Source of the DNA: Agelas oroides
Lineage: Eukaryota > Porifera > Demospongiae > Agelasida > Agelasidae
Length of the DNA stretch: 64,000 nt
Direction of reading: 5' to 3'
Assembly (NCBI GenBank): GCA_949130485.1
Contig: OX422190.1
Span: 8,873,547-8,937,546 of the forward strand
Shown here one piece after another: positions 39,248 to 49,838 of this stretch. The translations under genes and the position numbers were made by a program. The first letter of the stretch is position 1; every line of letters starts with the position of its first letter. The notes under the pieces are model-generated. The model did no database searches, had not been told where the DNA came from, and saw only the letters and a list, made by a program, of their open reading frames with translations.

Positions 39248-39855
39248 TTATAGACAGGAAGTTACTTTATACAGGTCACTGTACAAGATTGTATAGTACA
39301 ACTGGGACCAGGAGTTGTGGCCATAGTAAAGAGATGGCTCTTTTAATAGTGGCTACAATGGACAGGTTCCACTGCATTAAAAAAACATCCACACTGCACA
39401 AGCAAATTGGTCAAAGCTATACATCAGACAAACTTCAGCAGCCTGTGTGTGCTCAATGACCTGTGGAGAGTCTGAGCCTAAGTTCTGTATACAAAATCCT
39501 GTAACCACACAAGGTAGCTAACATGGTGGTTTCAACCATACTTCGTTTTGACGGACTGTACAGTGGATGCTGGCCTATGTCGTCTTACAACTACATAAAC
39601 ATAGTCACCTGTTCCATCAAGGCTACAAAAAGCCTCATTCACTGCAACTTTATGATGCAGTTGTAGTGACAGATGCATGCTGAGTGATAAGAAGTGAGAG
39701 TCCTTCAGGTTACTTATGCAATTAGTCTCTAATACCAAGATAAACCATCATAACCACCTGTTCAGCTTGTCTGCAACCAGGGTAACCAATGTGTAGTTAA
39801 AACAACCAAGATGTTTGTGCATGCATGAACAATCAATGAACCTGAACAAAGGCAG

Positions 39856-40150
39856 GCCTAGGTGTTATGCAATGTCACGCAGGATGCATTTCACCCAATA
39901 CTTGGCCTCATCAGTTGTGCTGGGATGACCAGGAGAGGGGAACTGCAGAAAATGCAGTCAGATCACTGACTGGCCTTATCTACACAGTAGATAGAAGCAC
40001 CTCAAAGGTCGCATCACTTTGTGCAGCTGTCCTCCAAAAATATTACTTGTTGATGCACATGTGCATGCGGTCATCCCAGCGCAGCTGATGAGGCCTGGTA
40101 TTGACTGAAATGCATCCTGCGCAGCGGGTGACTTTACATAACATCTAGGC
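39856..40150. mobile_element. inverted-repeat element with about 70-bp arms
   Basis: GTGTTATGCAATGTCACGCA, GGATGCATTTCA and CTCATCAGTTGTGCTGGGAT at 39860-39930 pair with the inverse at 40070-40148 (ATCCCAGCGCAGCTGATGAG, TGAAATGCATCC, CATAACATC). A one-arm relic is near 7915-7990. Confidence 0.8.
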
Positions 40151-40718
40151 AATTGTTCAATACACACATGCAGTTGTGTCAAGGTGTATTAACTCTATAT
40201 TTGACAGAGCACTCTGTTTACATCAAAATGTCTATGTCAATGATAAAGTGTACTCCCTAGTAGTGCACTGGTTTGCAATTTCTGACCAGGATAGATATTA
40301 ATATACTAATGATTCAAAGAATATCATGTTGGCTGTAACTTGAGTGAGCATGCAGCAACATACTTACCTGATATTCACTTCACCTTTACAGGTCCAGGTG
40401 TTTCTGTGAGTCTATAGTACAGTGTAAACTACCTCGGCGTATTTATAATAACAAATCAGGTGAAAATATAACACTTATACTGATAAGAATCACTGGCCAC
40501 CATGCTAAACAGATACATTCACATGCAATTATCTTCAAGCATGCCCATATGAGTGACACCGTGTCAAAGACAGTTTCAGATCCCAGACATCACACAACTT
40601 AGCTCGTCTCATTGAAACACTGGCAGACAAACAGAGACCAGATGGGTAGACTGACAGACAGACACATGTATGCACTACAAGCTCTACTCTCATCATAGAA
40701 CAACAACATAAGACTTAC

Positions 40719-42953
40719 GAGTACATTCCATTTCAGGAGTGTCCTCAGCAGCTCTGTAGTACCCCTCAAAGCAAGGGCACATAAATGCCCCACTCTGTGT
40801 GCTGTTACTGTTGGCAGGACAGAGGAGGCAGGTGCCACCTGTTCCATATGTCCCAGCATCACAGGCTGCAGAGGGAGGGAAGAGAGATGTAGGAAAATCA
40901 GCTGAGTCGTATAGTTGTGTTGGTCACTTGGAGTGCTTGCAAGTTGCGGGGGGCAGAGGGAGGCTCTGGATTGTGGAAGTTGTAAAAGAAGAACACTGCA
41001 GCACAGGATGGGATCTGCTTTCTCTCTCACTTTCACAGTCTCCAAAATATGACACTGATGTTACAGCCGGATTTCAAACCGTTCAGTCCACAGGCTGTTT
41101 GTTCAGCAAGCTTGTACAGCTTTCATGCCATTTGGGCTGCTTGTAAACCATTCAGCCAGCTTCTAAGTCGTTTGGCCAGCTTTCAAAGCGTTCAGCCTGG
41201 TTTCTAAACGAGACCACTTTGCTTTGTATAATGGAAAGCGGGCCAACCAGTTTAAAAACTGAATGACCAGTTTATAGACCGGTGGCCCGTTTGCAAACTA
41301 GTCAAGTTTGCAAACGGTTCGCAACACTAATAGCAAAAAGGTAACACAAACCGTTCATTTTTTCATAAGAATCTCCGACACATATCACACGGCTGCTGTA
41401 GCTCAGTACAGGAATACATTCCAAACCCCAACACCAACACCAGCTCTGAACCCCACCTAGTAAGCCCTAGCCCATATATAGACTGCAGAACATCAAGTAT
41501 GTACTACAATCTCACAATATTTGGGAGCAGCAGCACAAGACTCACTGGTACATTCCATTTCTGGAGGTTCCCCGGCTGCTCTGTAGTACCCCTCAAAGCA
41601 AGGACACTCTGACAATCCACTCTGTGTACTGTTACTGTTGGCAGGACAGGGGAGGCAGGTGTCATTTGTGGCTAGGTACATCCCAGGGTCACAACCTTTG
41701 GAGGGGAGGGGAAGAGAGATGTAAACAAGTCAGAGAGAAAGGCAGACAGACAGACTGACAACATACCCACACAAGAGCGATTATTAGAGCTTGACTGAAA
41801 TCTTGAGCCACACACACACCCGGTGCCGATATTCAAACTCCAAACTCCATTCTGTGAGCACACGAATCTTGGCCCTGTTCCACTTACTGGACTTGCATTT
41901 TCCACACACTGTGCAACCACCTGAACTGGTGGTGCAGTACCGCCAATGATAGGTGCTATTGTCTCAGGACGAGTTATCAAATCAGATGTCACTGCAGGAC
42001 ACACATAGTAAAATACCAGCACTCGGTGAATGACTAGGCACGAAGTCTCATCCTGAATACCCAGGTAGAAACCGGTTGCTTCTGAGTCTGTGACAAAGTT
42101 TATATTTACTGAACCATTTTCTCTGACACTGCCACTGCCATCTCTGGGGACTATCCGACCAACACGCTCGTAGTTACTGAGGTTTCTAGCTACTGTTGTG
42201 TTGATGGTTGAAGTCTCATATTTTTGGATAGCAAATGACCGACGACAGTTGTTTAGTATATCGCAAGAGTTCATTATAAAATCCACCTGCACAGTAACTT
42301 GTTGCAGTGCAGTTCCATTAACCATCCTACTGATGTGCTGAGTGATTATCCAGTTGTCTTGAATGCCGGCTGGAAACCCACACACTGCGAGAGTCACCCT
42401 GCAGGAGCTACTGCTAGCCTGCAACCACTGTAAAGGAGAGAATAACCACTTTGCTGGCTTTGTGCTTGCTTTTCTTTTCTAGGATGATCACTCTCATAAA
42501 TACATTTGTGACTGGGGTCGCAATTTATTACAACCTACATTTTGTGTACCCCTGTGTGACTGTATGGCTAAGATGGCAAAAATTTCACTGTGACTTTGTA
42601 CACTACAATAAGTCACATCCACTTCCTCAGTATACAATGTCACTGAGCCTGTTTCCAAACATTATGTTTTTGTTCTAATGCAGCCAACTTACATCGGTGT
42701 TGAGGTGGTTCGGATTATTGTTATCATTGTCCACTGTTTGCCAGACTGCTCCCGTGTTTGGAGGCAACAATGTCCGATAGTGGCGTGAGTCCATCAGAGG
42801 CTTGACCTCAGGAGGATAATCCAGGATGTTCACTCCAAAACTAGGAAGAGTCTCTGTGCAGAATGACTCTTCATCTCCAGGAGCCTGGGCACAACTCCAC
42901 CCAGACAACAAACTCAACACAATTGCTACAGCAAGGCACCTCATAACTAACAT
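40719..42953 (-). CDS. Eph-like receptor ectodomain (gene D), 5' part
   Basis: Ephrin-receptor-type extracellular region. Exon 1 (42953-42693): signal peptide (LAVAIVLSLLSGWSCA) then VNILDYPPEVKPLMDSRHY, matching the start of the Eph ligand-binding domain. Exon 2 (42427-41767): QDNWIITQHISRMVNGTALQ, VTVQVDF, GFYLGIQDETSCLVIHRVLV, YYVCPAVTSDL, the core of the Eph beta-sandwich, then a cysteine-rich sushi-like piece. Exon 3 (41695-41546): EGF-like CLPCPANSNSTQSGLSECPC. Another EGF-like exon (40865-40719) follows. Phases 0, 1, 1, 1 are consistent. Between the two EGF-like exons lies a stray FN3 start (40965-40897, PPSAPRNLQALQVTNTTIRL) that is cut short, suggesting unequal exchange. No TM or kinase exon follows, so the gene is truncated, chimeric or continues into F3. 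Confidence 0.8.
41050..41330. repeat. degenerate about 20-bp repeats (GTTCAGCCAGCTTTCAAA type)
   Basis: Repeated variants of ACCATTCAGCCAGCTTCTAA / CGTTCAGCCTGGTTTCTAAA on one strand, then the inverse trend (GGGCCAACCAGTTTAAAAAC, GGTGGCCCGTTTGCAAAC) from about 41250. The array lies in the gene D intron beside the misplaced FN3 fragment. Confidence 0.65.
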
Positions 42954-43017
42954 GTTCTTCTTCTGGACAGTTTCCCGCTGGAAAAACAAACAAAAAAAAA
43001 AAAATTGCAAAGTGAAC

Positions 43018-43514
43018 TATTATTTGCTAGTACAAGATATAAACATGTACCCGAAGAACGAGCCTGAGATTACATGGGGAGGACGCAAAATAATAAACTC
43101 TCCAACATTCGGATCCAACGCCCAGAACCAGACAAAGACACCTGGATAAAGGACTAAACAGTAAACTCACCTCGCTACGGCCGGATATTCGCACACACGC
43201 AGGATAGATTTAGGCAGCTTCACAAATATTCATAACACGTCACTGAACTATGTACTATGACCTCGATCATCAATAATCAAGCCTTTCAAGGTCCTAAACT
43301 GATTCTGTCAGCATCTTGGGGTGCGGTTAGACTTGTATTGTGAACAGGAACAAAATACACACACTAAACTCAAAATTACTCAACCATATGCACTCACTCA
43401 CTATAAGTCACATTTATTGTTGTAAATTTGTTAATATAGCTAGCTACTAGCAGTTCGCAACAATGAACATTCTGACAAAATGGTAAATAAAAATGCAAGC
43501 AATTTTTGCTGCTA
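43018..43514. other. intergenic spacer between genes C and D
   Basis: Short spacer upstream of the gene D start. No promoter motif or exon I can defend. Confidence 0.4.
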
Positions 43515-43899
43515 TCACATGTTGTCTTCTTTTACTTCAGTATCTCTGGCATGTGCTTCCAACTCAGTAGCACCATCAGGGTCCTCTCTGGCACGTGCTT
43601 CCAACTCAGTATCACTGTCACGGTCCTCTCTGGCACGTGCTTCCAACTCAGTATCACCATCAGGGTCCTCTCTGGAACGCGCTTCCAACTCAGTGAAGGT
43701 ACACACATCCAAGTAACCAGCCAAACTGGCCAGGTTCTGTGACATCATACTGATCAGCTCTGAGAATGTTGGTCTTTCATTCGGATCCATGTACCAGCAC
43801 TTAGACACGATGAGATTACTGTAGCAATAGGCAGTAAAGGAAACTCAAATGTACCATTTTGTCAGACGTGTGTGTGTCACTGTGTGTGTGTGTGTGTGT

Positions 43900-43963
<64 letters not shown>

Positions 43964-46900
43964 TGCATCTTTCTTACATTTCCTCAGAGCATGCAGCATT
44001 ATTTGGTTTGTTCAATCTGTGCCTGTTCTCCAGAAGTCTGGGGAGGGTGACTGGGTCCACACCCAACGTGACTCAAGACCATGGACTAGTACGACCTACA
44101 TTACATATGTGGAGAATAGATTGTGGCAATATAGTGCTGTTGTGTGGTGAGTGAGTCAGTGTCCGAAATTTCACAGATAAACTTCCATGAATTGCTGACG
44201 AAAGAGGTCTCCCATGAAAGAAACAGGCAGGCTGCACAGTGTTTATAATGAACTCTCAATATTATGCAACACGTGGGCTCTCTAGGTAGGGATGGTATGG
44301 AAAAGTAATATATACAATACTTAAACAACCCAAACACAAAATTAATGCGTTATAAGCTCATGTAAGCGCACAGCATTCATCATTGAGTGATTGTGGGGGC
44401 AAGCCTGTCAGTGAGCAAGTGCACGCACTTGCCTTCTCACTGAACCAACCTTGAACAATTACATAGGCGTAGGAACCGGGGGGGGGGGGGGGGGGGGGGG
44501 GGGGCAAGTCTGTGCCACACCCACTCCATAATGTCCTGTATTACAAATTAATTTTATTCAAAACTGTGCCCCCCCAATCAAAAAGTCTTTCCTACGCCTA
44601 TGTAATTGATGTATGTAGAGACATGAATTATAAAACATTTCAGTGCATGCAGAGTAAAGTTAGCCTATGGTTGGACTTCAAAGTCAGCTGGGAATAAAAG
44701 TAGCTTTGACTGAAGTGATGGATCCAACATGAAGTCTGAAGGGTACAAGATTACTATCCAATAGATACAGGCTGCTTTCTCTTCTGTAAATACACAACTG
44801 CAAATACAATACAGCACAGAACAAGTACTGCAGTAGCAGCCACTCCCCCAGTCACTCCCCCAGTCACTCCCCCAGCAATGTCACCAGAAGAAACTCCTTG
44901 GCCTTGGTCTGAGAAATTGATTGAAAATGTCAGGTAAGAATGTGTTGTACATGACTTTAGATGTCATACATAATCTCCATGGGCAGAATTAAGAGTGCAT
45001 AAGAACAGGCGGCTAGAGTAAGAGCGTGCAACTCCGTAAAATACCGGTCGGAATTTACCGCCAGTACTAAAAATAGTAACACATACTGTGCACGCTGCGT
45101 TGACATAAGCCATTGTTGCTAAGCACATGACCGGGTGTTCTATTTTTAGTACAGTTCAATAATGTTGACTGGACTACGGGCTTCTATTGGAGTTACACAC
45201 TCTTACTCTAGCCGCCCGTTCTTATCCGCTCTTGGCAGAATGTATTATAATAGGTTTATTAGGGACTTGCATTTCTGATTATTTATGAAGCAGTATGCAA
45301 TTCACTATCCTTTTTGGCTATCTACAATCATTGTCAACAGTGCACCTTTCTTAATGAGTGGAAGCAGTAACTGCAGGTTCTATCCCACTTGCAATGGCAC
45401 AAAAAGTAATATGATTTGTAGTTCTTCTCCATTGAAACAACCTTCAAACATTTTAAATCTGCAAAACTCTCCTTCACACAAAACTCACCTCCCTCCAGAG
45501 TTGTGATATTTACACTGACAGTCCTCCCACTGGTATCAGAGTCCTGGGCAGACACTCCGTTCTCACTACTCACAAACACCACATACTGTGTGAATGGTCT
45601 GAGACCTGAGATCTGACCCTCAGTCATGTTGACTCTACCATATATGGTCGCAGGCTCTGAGGAGGTTGCTATCTGGTAGGAGAGCTGGTACTCCAGGTCA
45701 TCTCTCCCTCCATTGCTCACTGGAGGGTCCCAGCTGAGTTGGACAGTTGTGGTGGTCACTTGGAGCACTTGCAAGTTGCGGGGGGCAGAAGGGGGTTCTG
45801 GGTTTATGTGTAAAAAATATGAAGTTAAAGAACAGGATAGCATGTATGCAGTGCAATAACACAAACAATTTTGTGGAGTTTCACAGATCTGCTGAGTATA
45901 GAGTTATTGCCTCCAACTCCAATGATACCAACACCTAATCCAACATACATGGGCATGTAAGAGACTAATTGTAAGACATGTACTAACTGTAAGACATGTA
46001 CCATACACATGTCTATCCCTACTGCAGGTTTTGCTCACACTATATAACAACTTACGAGTACATTCCATTTCTGGAGGGTCCCCGACAGCTCTGTAGTATC
46101 CCTCAAAGCAGGGACACACAGACAACCCTCGCTGTGTAGTGTTACTGTTGGCAGGACAGGGGAGGCAGGTATCATTTGTGGCTAGGTACATTCCAGGGTC
46201 ACAACCTTTGGAGGAAGAAAGGAGAGATATAAAACAGTGGGTACACTGGCAAGCAGACGGACGGACAGACAGACAGACAACATACCCTCACAAGAGCGAC
46301 CATCTGAGGATGGCTTAAACCCAGGGTTACACACACAACCAGCACCTGACCAAACTCCTTTCTGTGAGCATGTGAGTCTTGGCTGAACTCCACTTTCTGG
46401 ACTTGCATTTTCAACACACTGTCCAACCACCTGAACTGGTGCAGTGCCACCAATGATAGGTGCTATTGTCTCAGGACGAGTTATCAAATCAGAGGTCACT
46501 GCAGGACACACATAGTAAAATACCAGCACTCGATGAATGACTACACACGAAGTCTCATCCTGAATACCCAGGTAGAAACCAGTTGTTTCCAAGCCAGTAG
46601 CAAAGTTTATATTTACTGAGCCATTTTCTATGACACTACCACTGCCATCTCTGGGGACTATTTTACCAACATGCTCGTAGTTACTGAGGTTTCTAGCTGC
46701 TGTTGTGTTGATGGTTGAAGTCTTGTATTTGTGGATGGCAAATGACCGACGACAGTTGTTTTCTATATCGCAAGTGTTCATTAAAAAATCCACCTGCACA
46801 GTAACTTGTTGCAGTGCAGTTCCATTAACCATCCTACTGATGTGTTGAGTGATTATCCAGTTGTCTTGAGTGCCAGCTCTAAACCCACACACTGTGACAG

Positions 46901-47634
46901 TCACCCTGCAGTTACTACTGCTAGCCTGGTTCCACTGTAAAGGAGAAAATAATCATATTGTACAACTAGAAGTACATGAGATCCAAAGAGGATTTTGTGA
47001 TCCCATACACACCAGGGCTTAAAACTTTCCATAATTACTACTAACCCTCTCAGCGAGATTCAAGGACATGCCCCCAGACCCCCCTAGCTGCTGCTGCTGT
47101 GTGCTTACGCATACAACACCCCCCAACCTGAAGTATCTTCTTATGCCACTGATTTCACTTGAACAGTTATAAATTTATAGCCAAGTTTGCTGTTTGGAAT
47201 ATGACTCCACCGTGTTTAATGACGCAGAGAAGGAGACAGAAACTTAAAGTGAGCCAGCTGAACAGTGTTTCACTATTTTACAGACTCTATATGAGTAAAA
47301 AAAACTTCCTTTGCGTAACTTGTAAAACATTTACTACTTGTTTTTAACTTACACTGGTTCTAATGTTGCTCGGATTATTATTATCATTGTCCACTGTTTG
47401 CCAGACTGCACCCGTGTTTGGAGGCAGCAGTTGCCGATAGTGGTGTGAGTCCATCAGTGGCTTGACCTCAGGAGGATAGTCCAGAATGTTCACTCCAACA
47501 CTAGGAAGAAGTTCTGTGCAGAATGACTGTGCATCTCCAGGAGCCTGGGCACGACTCCACCCAGACAAACCAAGCAAAGTAGCAACAAGCAGCCACAACT
47601 GTCCCATCTTGTTCAGTAAAATGCCCCGTCTCAT
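43515..47634 (-). CDS. Eph-like receptor that has lost most of its kinase (gene C)
   Basis: Single-pass receptor. Exon 1 ends at 47353; its start is probably the Met at 47607 (MGQLWLLVATLLGLSGW), with an in-frame Met at 47634. Exon 2 (46934-46286) is the Eph-type ligand-binding domain plus a sushi-like piece; 46205-46056 EGF-like (CLPCPANSNTTQRGLSVCPC); 45797-45489 FN3 (PPSAPRNLQVLQVTTTTVQL); 44908-44769 TM (AATAVLVLCCIVFAVVYLQK). Phases agree throughout. Kinase parts are almost gone: near 44090-43978 a shortened exon keeps [22 protein letters not shown], and 43818-43515 gives the last C-lobe helix ([17 protein letters not shown]) and a tail of [13 protein letters not shown] repeats. ATP-binding, catalytic-loop and DFG exons are not found between 44769 and 44100. 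It is either a decoy-type receptor or a pseudogene. Confidence 0.8.
43560..43692. repeat. 39-bp coding minisatellite (13-residue units)
   Basis: GCACGTGCTTCCAACTCAGT followed by ATCACC.TCAGGGTCCTCTCTG repeats about four times in frame on the minus strand, giving [14 protein letters not shown] units. The paralogue at 49378 has about two. Confidence 0.93.
43885..43962. repeat. (GT)n beside kinase-exon donor, gene C
   Basis: About 38 GT units starting 16 bp inside the intron that follows the donor at 43977 (minus strand). The equivalent intron of the 49-kb kinase has the same tract. Confidence 0.92.
44479..44503. repeat. poly-G run of about 25
   Basis: Uninterrupted G tract within gene C intron, flanked by CATAGGCGTAGGAACC / CCTACGCCTATGTAAT, an inverted pair suggesting a foldback element from about 44463 to 44606. 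Confidence 0.8.
44990..45233. mobile_element. 244-bp MITE with 8-bp duplication (hAT-like)
   Basis: Arms AAGAGTGCATAAGAACAGGC, GGCTAGAGTAAGAGCGTG and the inverse CACTCTTACTCTAGCCGCCC, GTTCTTATCCGCTCTT. Flanked by GGCAGAAT (44982-44989 and 45234-45241). An 8-bp duplication points to the hAT superfamily. A truncated relative occurs at 52553-52655. Confidence 0.85.
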
Positions 47635-47766
47635 CCTGCGGCGAGATCGGGTCCGTCACGGTTCTTCAGTGCGGAGTACGCCGTCACGTTGGGGTAGAGG
47701 TTAACCCCTGAGGTTAACCGAGGTTAACGAGGATCCGGGCCATGCTGCGCGATCGGGTCGTTCTTC

Positions 47767-47785
47767 TAGCCTCCTTCCCAGGCTA
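47767..47785. mobile_element. 19-bp palindromic micro-element with perfect 9-bp duplication
   Basis: TAGCCTCCTTCCCAGGCTA, only the two termini fused, flanked by TCGTTCTTC on both sides (47758-47766, 47786-47794). It lies about 150 bp upstream of the gene C start. Confidence 0.9.
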
Positions 47786-47814
47786 TCGTTCTTCAGTACG
47801 TTGGGTCAGATTTA

Positions 47815-48911
47815 TAGCCTCGTTCCCAGGCCCGCGCCCAGCTTCCCGTCGCTTGCAGTACGGTTAAGGTGGCGGGATAGTCCCGGTGGGCGTGGTTTAT
47901 GAAATATATCAACATAAAATTTCTCGTACAGAATTCATCCCAGTACAACAAAACCTGCTGAATATGAAACAGGGAGGGTAGTGAATGTGTACAGAAAAAA
48001 CCGTTGAAATAGCTCACTTTGTAGCCACAGTAAGCACACGAGTGTCCCCGCAAACTATTAACCAAAAATCTACAGTACGAAGTTCGCTAGCGACTTGATC
48101 TCGCTGTTGGAGATGCGCATTAATAAACTCTAGGGCGGCTCGAAACGTTTTTGCCACTACGGTAAATGGTACTCGAAATAGAAAGTTTTGAATGAGAAAA
48201 ACTTACCGTCTTACCAAATTTCCTTGAAACAACGGGACGTAACGTTGAAACCGAAGGCGATATCGCAAAAACTGCTTCGAGTCGCCCTTCGCACGGTATT
48301 TTTGCGTACTTTCACTGTCTTCGCTAGTTGTAAATCAGTCTCCACGACTTTATTTTTGGTTACAAAAAAGTTCGATAACTAGCACTGTAACGGCTGAGTT
48401 CAAAGTTCAAAGTGAATAGCACATGCGCATATATACGTTCAATTAGGAATTACGGTATCTTAATTTATTGCTACGCGCGCGCCGCACGCACAGACCGGTA
48501 CCCCGCCACCTTAAGCGGGAGAGGGCCTGGTACATTTCCTCACGTGAGTGACGTCACGGACAGGGCAAATTATGCAAACGTGGGCGTCATGTAAACCACA
48601 AAAAACTTCGCTCGCACGCACGCACTGGAGCGCGACTATTCCGAGTCGAACGATAGCAGCGCACGAAGGCGCTTTTATGTCGCTATTCACGAGACAGTCG
48701 GGAGGACAGAGAGTTTTACCAAGCCAAAACAGTGAAGACACACACCAACAATCAGTGAGCAATTTAGTCGTGTTCGCCCACGTTCAATTAAAGTCTTTCT
48801 ACCGCCTTTCTACCCGTGACGTCACTTACGTGAGGAAATGTACCTGGCCCTCTCCCGCTTAACCGTACTGCAAGCGACGGGAAGCTGGGCACGGGCCTGG
48901 GAACGAGGCTA
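47815..48911. mobile_element. 1.1-kb composite foldback element with perfect 9-bp duplication
   Basis: Left arm TAGCCTCGTTCCCAGGCCCG then CGCCCAGCTTCCCGTCGCTT (about 55 bp) is mirrored at the right end. Flanked by TCAGATTTA (47806-47814, 48912-48920). The interior has a second inverted pair (TAAGGTGGCGGG at 47874 and CCCGCCACCTTA near 48499) and a third (GCGGGAGAGGGCCTGG near 48513 and its inverse near 48848). No transposase frame seen. It occupies the upstream region of gene C. Confidence 0.93.
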
Positions 48912-48943
48912 TCAGATTTACGTGTTAGATGCATGCATAGTCT

Positions 48944-49060
48944 CGTTCCCAGTCTCTCAGCCCCCAGCTTTCATCCGGCTTGCCTTGCAGCCTGTATAAA
49001 ACGCGCGCGAAGAGTAAGCGATGAAAGCTGGTTCTCATGCAGACATACTCGTATCCAGCT
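48944..49060. repeat. partial foldback element
   Basis: TAGTCTCGTTCCCAGTCTC at 48939-48957 with an inner pair CAGCTTTCATCC / GATGAAAGCTGG. The right terminus is not found. Confidence 0.5.
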
Positions 49061-49377
49061 GCATTTTGCCTAGATACAAGGATAAGGCCGTACCCTTTCT
49101 GATGGCACATACTGAGTGGCTGCCAGGTGTGTGACTGAGGCATTCGGTACCACTTGTGCAGTACATATATAGAGGATTGTGAGGGCTGCATGGTGGTTGT
49201 TCAGTTAAATCAAGTCATCGTACCTCAGCAGCAGAGCACGGGCAGCCCAAGCCAGGTGTCCTGGGTTTGAATTTACAGGCTTTTCAATCACTTTCTTTAT
49301 TTCGCATCAGAACATCTAAACCATCTTATACACACTGCTTTTTTTAAACAATCACAGTAAAATTTACACCATCACTG

Positions 49378-49751
49378 TCACATTTTATCTTCTTTTACTT
49401 CGATATAACCGTCAGGGTCCTCTCTGGCACATGCTTCCAACTCAGTATCACCATCATGGTCCTCTCTGGCACGTGCTTCCAACTCAGTGAAGGTACACAC
49501 ATCCAAGTAACCAGCCAAACTGGCCAGGTTCTGTGACATCAAAGTGATCAGCTCTGAGAATGTCGGCCTCTTGTTTGGATCCATGTACCAGCACTTGAAC
49601 ATGATGAGGTAGCTGTGGAGTATGCAGAAGGAAAGCATTGATACGATAGCTAAGAGGGCTTCAACTGAACTGAAATGAATCTAATAGTAACTGCAAATCA
49701 TCACACACAGCAAAACTATCAGGATACCACTGCGAATGCAAAGAGAGTGAA

Positions 49752-49838
<87 letters not shown>

